Position numbers and translations under genes: made by a program. The notes beneath the pieces are model-generated. The model had not been told where the DNA came from. It saw nothing but the letters and a program-made list of their open reading frames with translations, and made no database searches. DNA of 64,000 bases, taken from positions 84,001,132 through 84,065,131 of the forward strand of contig CM057829.1 in assembly GCA_030068075.1 (NCBI GenBank), given 5' to 3'. Source of the stretch: Paguma larvata. Taxonomy: Eukaryota > Chordata > Mammalia > Carnivora > Viverridae. Below, piece by piece: positions 57,097 through 64,000 of this stretch (the stretch's first letter is position 1; each line of letters opens with the position of its first letter).

Positions 57097-57160
57097 CAGA
57101 AATCACTACTATTTGATACAACCAAGACTAGTGCATTATAAAGTGCATGAGTTTTTTCTG
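57097..57160 (-). other. Candidate 64-nt minus-strand exon
   Basis: On the minus strand the acceptor 'ttttctactcctattttag' and donor 'gtaaga' (57096-57091) enclose 64 nt with one open frame of 20 codons (EKTHALYNALVLVV at its start). Its end phase (two bases over) is compatible with the 27-codon frame of the candidate terminal exon. The peptide is not recognised. One open frame in 64 nt is expected often by chance. Confidence 0.15.
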
Positions 57161-57164
57161 CTAA

Positions 57165-58530
57165 AATAGGAGTAGAAAATAGTGATGTCATCTCTTACTA
57201 CAAGCATACATCAAGGATTAATATCGGATTTTACAATGGCCTAGTTGTAAGAAAAAAGACGGCGTGTTCATAAATTTGTATCGAGAATTGCCTTCTATAT
57301 CAAAAACAACTAAGCGATGACTTCACATCTAGACTGAATCTGTGTGAGACAAAATTTAAAGAAGCCCACACTCAAAAAATTAAGCATGAGGACTTTCCTC
57401 TAATCATTACCCATGTTCAGTAGATTTGTGTACTTATGGGACTGTTAGAATGAGTGACTGTGAAACAAGAAATCCAATAAATATCTGGAAGAATTATATT
57501 TATGATTTTTCAAAATCATGGCAGAATTTATTTTGCACTGTCTGTAACTTTCCCTCATAAAGTTAATGACTAAAGACTAAATCATATCCTAAAGACCATC
57601 AAAAAAGGACATTTTAGGATGTCACATGCAATGTATACTGGATTCATCTTCAATAGATTTTTCTTAAATTTTAAAATCAATTTCCTTGTGTTATATTTAT
57701 TCAGAATAGTGGTGAGTTGGTGAACACATGTTGTAGTCCATAGCTATTTTGTTTTTGACATTGGGAGGGCAAAGTGCTCTCCCAGACCTGATTTTAAAGC
57801 TATCCATTAATACATAGTTCATTTCTGAAATATCTTATAATTGACCATGTCTCCATTTATTTATAGACTCTAAGAAATTGCTTTCTTCAAATATGTAGAA
57901 TCCCATCACGGAGGAATTAAATCCTTATATCCATATCTTAATTGATAATGCTACTGATAATACATTATTAACACAGTATCTGCTTTTTAACTGCTACGAT
58001 CCATATTCTGTCACATTTTACTGCACAAATCATTCTCAATTTTGTACATATACCTTTCTCCTTTCTGTTTGTACACTAAAGTTCTATCTCAGATGTAAAG
58101 CATGCTCATTTGGTATTAGCAATTACAAAGAAAATAAGATACCTGGGTAATATGATATATACGGTACATGACTGAACAAACAAAATAATTGAACAACTAA
58201 AATTATTTCCTTAAATCTCAGAAAATACTCTTAAGGGATACTGGCCAGTTTCTGTCTTACTGTCTAAATCATCCTGAGACCAGGTCTACTGAATCTCAGG
58301 CTACGACGATCCTTCCTTTTGGTATCAGTTCTCCAGACCTTACCTTATCACTTGGAGGAACACCTCATCAGTCCTTTAGACTGCCTTTTCTATCCCTCAT
58401 CAAAAGTGAGAACTTTTGAAAGCCATAGGTAACATGAAGTGGAGGCAGTACTCATAGCAGCCCTTCAGCTCATCACACTGTTCCAATAAGGATATGCCCG
58501 GAAGACAGTGCCTCAAGATGGTGAGCACCT
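57165..58530. other. Unique sequence, nothing recognised
   Basis: No SINE or LINE phrase and no gene-like frame. Confidence 0.45.
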
Positions 58531-58532
58531 CC

Positions 58533-58751
58533 GGGGCACAAGGGGGACTCAGTCGGTTAAACGTCCAACTCTTGATTTCAGCTCAGGTCATGATCTCACG
58601 GTTTTTGAATTCGAGCCCCATGTCTTGCTCCACAATGACAGTGTGGAACCTGCCTGGGATCTCGTCTCTCTGCTCTCTGCCCCTTCCCAGCTCATGCTCA
58701 CGAGCACACGGTCAATCTCTCGACAATAAATAAATAAACTTAAAAAAAAAT
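58533..58751 (+). mobile_element. CAN-SINE, plus, diverged head
   Basis: 'ggggcacaagggggactcag', 'caggtcatgatctcacggtt', CT segment and the tail 'gacaataaataaataaactt'. No clear duplication. Confidence 0.93.
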
Positions 58752-58759
58752 ATGTTGGG

Positions 58760-59445
58760 CAACTCCTTCCAGAGTCATAAATGAGAAGAGAGTCAGCAAA
58801 ATACCCTCTATTTTCATCCAGGCTTTGCCATATTAACAGTGTAAATGTAGAGAAAGTCCCTTTTTTTCTTCAAGATCAATCCCCATTTGATGGGGAAAAA
58901 ATGCACAAGAACCCTACAGTCGGCCTCACTTATTTTCAATGCTTTCTTCGCCATGCCTGGGAAAAGAAAGCATGAGTTGCTCTTTTCTCTTTTCCCGTCT
59001 TTCTTCTTTTAGTCTAGCCTCAGATTCAGCTTATCTGGCAGAAAAGTGTACTTTCCCTCAACTTTGCAAGGTACCATCTGTTCTTCCAGGCTTGGCCCCT
59101 GACATTATCTGGGAACTGAGGAATTGAGTAAATCCTCTTTCACCACAAAGCTTGGTTTTCAAGCTAATGCTTTGCTCTGAGCTCATTTATCTGCCCTCTC
59201 CAGCTTGGGGCCCTGAAGGGCCCTCCCAAATAAGGTTACGGGAGTTGTCAATAAAATATATATAAGAGGGTAAGGGAAGAAATCAAGGAATACTTTAATA
59301 TTTACAAAATATCGTATTTGTTATCTTCAGTACAATTGGTACAGAAAGGTAATGATTTAAATTGTTATTCAGATTCACTCCCATTCAATAACTTCTGCTT
59401 ACAGGTCCCGAAATAGTCTTTGATAGGTCACAAAGTCTTTCAATT
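58760..59445. other. Unique sequence, moderately GC-richer
   Basis: Frames of 62-64 codons at 58781-59127 are unsupported. gggccctgaagggccctccc near 59211 is a GC-rich near-palindrome. Confidence 0.45.
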
Positions 59446-59461
59446 AAAAACACAGAACTTA

Positions 59462-59656
59462 TAAGCATCTGACTTCTGCTCAGGTCATGATCTCATGGTT
59501 CGTGGGTTCCAGTCCTGCATCGGGCTCCGTGTGGCCAGCTCAGAGTCTGGAGCCTGCTTCAGATTCTGTGTCTCCTTCTCTCTCTCTCCCCCTCCCCTGC
59601 TTGCAATCTGTCTCTCTGTGTCTCAGAAATAAATAAATGTTAAAAAAATCTGTTTT
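59462..59656 (+). mobile_element. 5'-truncated CAN-SINE, plus, with target-site duplication
   Basis: Begins at 'taagcatctgacttctgctc', so about 30 bp of the head are missing, and continues to the tail 'cagaaataaataaatgtt'. aaaaacacagaactta (59446-59461) and aaaaagcacagaactta (59657-59673) flank it, so truncation happened at insertion rather than later. Confidence 0.93.
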
Positions 59657-59674
59657 AAAAAGCACAGAACTTAC

Positions 59675-60365
59675 GATATGCAATGAATGATATGTGGTGA
59701 ACTAAACCTCTGATTAAAGTGAACCCCTCCCAAAACAGTAATCATAAATTTGATCATATCGACCATAGGGATAACTACAAATATGTTTTACTATTAACTT
59801 CAAATCCATTCTCATTATTGAATAAGTAGATCAGAGATGACTAACTGGTTTCAACTCATAAGCCCATGCTGATTGCTAATAGTTTCTGCAAGAAGCTTTG
59901 TGTACAGGAAAATTATAGGTAATGAGTATTCTTATCCATGTTGGCCACGTGTCATTAACATATATCATTGTCACATATGACACACAAATGACGCATATTT
60001 GATACCAGTGGCTTCTACAAATCCAGTCCCCATGAGCCCCTAACTCGGCTACCTCTCACAAAGTGTGTTCTTGCCCCAGATTCATTTGCGAATCAGCATT
60101 TTTAGAATCTGTTTGATTCAGTTAGTCTTTAAATTACAGAAATTTACTGCTTCAAACATGTAGTATCCCTAACTCTATTACCATTGCCAGGTCAGTTCTC
60201 TACCTCATTGATATTGCACAAATCTGTGCAAATGTAGGAAATTCAGAAGCTTGCTTATCTTTTATTGCACGTAAGCTCTCCTAAGGCCCCCTTCAAAACA
60301 ACTTTTACAGGAAGTTTTTGACTACATATGCTTTGTTCCACATATTAGAAAAGTTTTATAGCCTT
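59675..60365. other. Unique sequence, nothing recognised
   Basis: No repeat family or gene-like frame. Confidence 0.45.
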
Positions 60366-60369
60366 CCCC

Positions 60370-60420
60370 ATTCATTAAATATTTATTGAGTGACTACTAT
60401 ATGACATACAATGTTTCCAC
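60370..60420 (-). mobile_element. L2 terminus fragment, minus
   Basis: 'cattcattaaatatttattg' and 'agtgactactatatgacata' match the reverse L2 3' end. Confidence 0.6.
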
Positions 60421-60474
60421 TTTAGTATCAGTGGTGCCTGGAAGTCTTTTTCCAAATTTATATAGCCACACTTT

Positions 60475-60520
60475 CTTTTCTTTATTTCTTTCTTTCTTTC
60501 TTTTTTTTTTTTTTTCCCTC
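60475..60520. repeat. (TTTC)n with T run
   Basis: TTTC units run into about 15 T, on a pyrimidine-rich background. Confidence 0.85.
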
Positions 60521-60906
60521 CTCCTATCACACTTTCTCCTGAGGTTCAAGGATCCAAAGTGTTTCCCTTAAAGGTAAAAAATGCCCTGGGAAATTCGTAG
60601 ATTTTAGCAATTCCTGTTCAGCATAACAGGAAATACTTGGTATTCTAACCTTGAAGAATATTTTGTATCATTTGAATCACCCTCATGTATCTGGGTGAAA
60701 AAGTAGTTTTTCTTGTCTCCTTTAATATGATAATAATGTCTAATTTTAAGAAGTGTGTGTCATTCAACAAAAACCAGAAGCTTTACAGCAGAGCATGGTT
60801 AAAGAAAGGAGAAGAGAGCCAGACTCAAATATGGGGTTTCGTGGTCCCCAAAAGACCCATAACTATTACAGTAAACAAGCAAACAAAAGCTTGCAAAGCA
60901 ACCAAT

Positions 60907-60932
60907 GTGTGTGTGTGTGCGTGTGTGTGTGT
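60907..60932. repeat. (GT)n microsatellite
   Basis: GT dinucleotides with one GC interruption. It creates Val/Cys runs in overlapping plus-strand frames of about 100 codons (60685-61049) that I do not accept as genes. Confidence 0.9.
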
Positions 60933-61049
60933 TTTAAATATTTCACACTTAAGTGGAATCAATCAAGAAATAGCAGGGGGAAGCAACACAATGTAATGAG
61001 ATATGTCATTTCAGTCAAAGCTCATAGAAGTAAATTGGAAGCAAAGTAA

Positions 61050-62385
61050 GAGAAATAAATGCCCTTATGTGATATAGACAATTGGTGCTTCGAAACAAAT
61101 GGTTTGCTTCCACCCACAGGTAGAGGAAAGTAGTGGCTCCATCATTAAAGAATTTCCTTTTCACCACCTGCAAAGTCTTGGGTCCCTGTTGAATACAGAA
61201 TGGTGTGTTAGGCACGTCCAGCTTTCACAATCACAGACTATTTAGGGTGGTTGAGCAGATGGACCACTTGAGATGATGGTTGAGCACAAGGCTGCAATCA
61301 TTTCACAGGATAACTAACCTACATATGTAGTAGATACAATAAATACAAAAAATCTTTTTTTTCTCCTCAAGGGAATAATTCTGCTCAAAAAAATTATCTT
61401 ACTTAGCAGGTATCGCTTTGTTCCTGTGACGTAGAATGCTGCTATGCCTGTGAAATTGTAAGTTTATATTATAACGAATTCTGAAATCTTTCCCAATTAG
61501 AAGCTGATAGAACCAAAATTAAACAGTTGTGTTAAACATGTGAATAGTCTTGATCCCCTGGACTAACTTGACAACATTTGTAATGCAGCACTTAATATGG
61601 TGAATGAGGTGTACGAAGTATGAGGATGAACTAAAGGAGAGTTAACATAAGCATGAAACTGACAAGGTAACCCGGTAGGTCCCAGGAGGATATTATCAAA
61701 AGACAGAAGGTTTCTGATCATTCATGGAGAAGAAGGACATAATATGAATTCATATAATTGACAACATTTTCCTCTAATATCTCAGCATTGTTCCTTATAA
61801 AATATTTTTGAATATCCAAAATATTGGTTCGGAAAATAACATGCAATTAAATGGAGACAGTATAGTATAAATCATGTTAGTATTCATATTACACATGAAT
61901 AGATCTTTTAAATGAGAACTAGGAAGAAATCAATGTTACAAACTCTTAAGTATTTGTTTTTAATTAATACCTTTAATAATTTATAGCTTAGAAAGTCCTT
62001 TGTAGTTTCAAAAAAAAAAAAAAAGAATCCTATGAAAAAGACTGTGTTTACTGCCTTACTTGTCAAAGGATAGTCCCAAACTGAATGCACGCTAAACGTC
62101 CCTGGTCTCTCCAAGGGACCTTGTGTGTAAGCCTTCCTTTTCTTCCTTTTAGACCCATTGCTTGCAAACATGTTTTGTTTGTTTTCGGATTTTATAAAAA
62201 ATAAATAGGCATCAGTCACAAGGCTAGTTTTACAAGGTTTTTGTTCCTGTCAGCATTCAAGGTTGAAGAAATAAAGGAGCAAACTCGCACTTCTATCCTC
62301 ATCACCCTATAAGGAACATAAAATCTTGAAAGCATTAGCGACAACATATTATCTATTGGTCAAACAATTCTATGACACCAGTAAA
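61050..62385. other. Unique sequence, no gene recognised
   Basis: The 103-codon minus frame at 61908-62219 includes a poly-Phe run made by an A15 tract. No homologue is recognised. Confidence 0.45.
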
Positions 62386-62386
62386 A

Positions 62387-62482
62387 CAGGTATTGATATA
62401 GATAATGAAACTGAAGCCCATATTGATTAAGTAATATCCCAGGTCTTCAGTCAGCTATTGGTAGAGGCAGGACTAAACACAG
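62387..62482 (-). mobile_element. MIR fragment, minus
   Basis: 'gataatgaaactgaagccca', 'gattaagtaatatcccagg' and 'ggtagaggcaggactaaaca' follow the reverse MIR core. A SINE is inserted just after it. Confidence 0.68.
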
Positions 62483-62499
62483 TATTTTGTTTGTTTTTC

Positions 62500-62723
62500 T
62501 TTAATTTTTAAAGTCTATTTATTGAGAGAGAGAGAGACAGAGAGAGAGAGAGAGACAGAGAGAGCATGCTCATGGGAGAGGACTAGAGAGAGAGGAGAGA
62601 GAGAGAATCCCAAGCAGACTCTATGCTTGTGGAGCCAAACTCAGGGCTCGAACTCATGAACAGTGGATTATGACCTGAACTGAAATCAAGAACACTTAAC
62701 AGACTGAGCCACCCAGGTGCCCC
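62500..62723 (-). mobile_element. CAN-SINE, minus, with long GA tract
   Basis: 'aagtctatttattgagagag', an expanded (GA)n with CAGA interruptions (about 62524-62562), 'ggattatgacctgaactg' and 'gagccacccaggtgcccc'. A likely T/G-rich duplication (gtttgtttttc / gttttgtttttc). Confidence 0.94.
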
Positions 62724-62739
62724 TGTTTTGTTTTTCGAG

Positions 62740-63205
62740 TAAAGCGAAAATCTATCGTAAATAAATACAAACCTACATGCATAACAGACAATCTCACAGA
62801 CATTCGTAGGTCAGAAATATTAGCCTGGGTCACATGAGGACTTTGGGAATTAAGAATGCACAGTTACTCTCTTTGTTAGTGATTTCCTTGCACCCCTTTT
62901 TTCTTTGTCACTTGGGAGCTATATGGCCTCTTATGTCCCCACTTCTATTTCTCCTTTGTGAATGTACTTAGAAATAATTCAAAGTTTGCATTTTGTAAGT
63001 TATAAAAATTCTTATTTAGTTAATTATTATCGGTATCAGCATCACTATTCAGCAAAACGATTATAATGAATTACAATTACAAGAATTACAATTCTTCTAC
63101 TTCACTTACTGTGAACAATATGGAAGTTTGGACATTAAGTACAGTGTTATTAGAAAGACAAACCTCATTTTATCAGACAAATACAATTTGGAGTCATGTG
63201 CACAT
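62740..63205. other. Unique AT-rich sequence, nothing recognised
   Basis: No repeat family or gene-like frame. Confidence 0.45.
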
Positions 63206-63209
63206 TGAT

Positions 63210-63395
63210 TTAAAGGCCAAGGTCTGAAGTCAGTTTTATCCTAAGTACCAACTTAGGCGGGTGACCTGACCTCTCTCAGTCCAAGTTTGACCTGTGTAGA
63301 AATTCATTAATCAGGAGAGTTGAATCCATTAACTGACGTAAAGAATTTAGAACATGGTTTGGCCCATAATTACCACACAATATATATATATTGCT
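63210..63395 (+). mobile_element. MIR, plus, diverged
   Basis: 'gcgggtgacctgacctctct', 'cagtccaagtttgacctgtg' and 'tttagaacatggtttggccc' follow MIR in order. It ends beside the 16-bp palindrome caatatatatatattg (63378-63393). Confidence 0.5.
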
Positions 63396-63399
63396 GCTT

Positions 63400-64000
63400 T
63401 TACTATTGCTTTTGTCTATCTAATTGGATTTTATCTTTATGTCTCAAAAACTCTTCAGTCCTTTAAAATCTCCTCATTTTCTACAGGAAATTTCCTAGCT
63501 TTCCATAATATATTAGCTCTAACTTAAAGTAAATCAAGAGATATTTTCTTTGTCAAGTTTTCAAAACATTACATTTCTTACCCTAAAATATTTTCCTTTT
63601 ATATAATGGCTGACTAAAATGCATACACACTCTGGCTTATTTTTAGGAGTTCAATTATGTAAGACCAATGTATATATTTCTCTGTTTTTTATAGAAGCAC
63701 TGAAAAAGCAAATTGTTTATATGTCAGGCTATGTTTGGAAGATTTATCAATTTGAGCTTTACTGAATTTGAGGTTTGGCCAAGCACGATTCACACAGACT
63801 TTCTAGCTTGAGCTTTTCTAAAACGATACCTAAAGTCCTCATATAATATTGTCATTTTCAAAATATATTCCCCTGTGACAAAGGCCGCATGTATTGTTGT
63901 ATGTGCATAAACCAAATAATGTTATATAAAACATATTCTCTTTAAAATCCTCTCCAGACACATCATTATACCTACAACTTCTCATTTAAAGGATAGGGAT
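63400..64000. other. Unique AT-rich sequence, nothing recognised
   Basis: No repeat family or gene-like frame up to the window end. Confidence 0.45.

Noticed and set aside
60685..61049. Two plus frames of about 100 codons with Cys/Val runs
   Set aside because: They read through a GT microsatellite in two frames, with no homologue recognised.
61908..62219. 103-codon minus frame with poly-Phe
   Set aside because: Poly-Phe comes from an A15 tract; the rest is Lys/Leu-rich with no domain.
1..64000. Undescribed multi-gene biological system
   Set aside because: No gene cluster, operon or recognisable protein family is present. The window is explained by repeats plus unique non-coding DNA, with only weak exon candidates.

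Overview
This window reads as intergenic or deep-intronic DNA from a carnivore nuclear genome, most likely a cat (Felidae). The main evidence is 24 copies of a tRNA-Lys-derived CAN-SINE. Their head (GGGGCGCCTGGGTGGCTCAG), CT-rich segment and AATAAA tail match the feline SINEC_Fc type rather than the dog SINEC_Cf type. A young 5'-truncated LINE-1 with a carnivore-type 3' end agrees. The sequence is AT-rich and CpG-poor. I found no recognisable protein-coding gene, no tRNA, rRNA or snRNA gene, no CpG island and no prokaryotic feature. The longest open frames (about 60-115 codons) are explained by SINEs, old LINE sequence, low-complexity DNA or chance.

Layout. About 0.4-3.0 kb is decayed antisense LINE-1, broken by two SINEs and several microsatellites, including a 12-unit CTG-type repeat. 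About 3-8.9 kb is mostly unique, with three SINEs and L2/MIR debris. About 9.0-10.5 kb is a second old antisense LINE-1. From 10.5 to 21.5 kb there is a long SINE-free stretch with small tandem duplications, hairpins and a CTCF-like site. From 21.5 to 28.7 kb there are six SINEs and several MIRs. From 28.9 to 31.4 kb lies a sense LINE-1 3' half. A 618-bp TG...CA LTR-like element with a 5-bp target-site duplication is inserted in it, and that element carries a tail-less SINE fragment. From 31.4 to 39.1 kb there is L2-like, MER5-like, SINE and young L1 sequence. From 39.1 to 46.2 kb the window is mostly unique, with one old LTR/DNA-repeat-like block and a pair of diverged direct repeats about 0.9 kb apart. 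From 46.2 to 64 kb there are eight more SINEs among unique sequence.

Gene content. No exon can be proved from sequence alone. The best candidate is a minus-strand 3'-terminal exon (48444 to about 47887). It has a strong pyrimidine tract and AG acceptor, two short alternative reading frames, an AT-rich 3'UTR-like stretch and an AATAAA signal. Weaker minus-strand internal exon candidates lie upstream at 51146-51182 and 57097-57160. A plus-strand 54-nt exon-like segment lies at 11838-11891. All are inferences that RNA evidence could settle.

The annotation is therefore mainly a repeat map. Target-site duplications seen directly in the sequence give firm boundaries for many insertions. Family names for the older repeats come from recognition of consensus phrases, not from a search, and boundaries without a target-site duplication are approximate to tens of bases.
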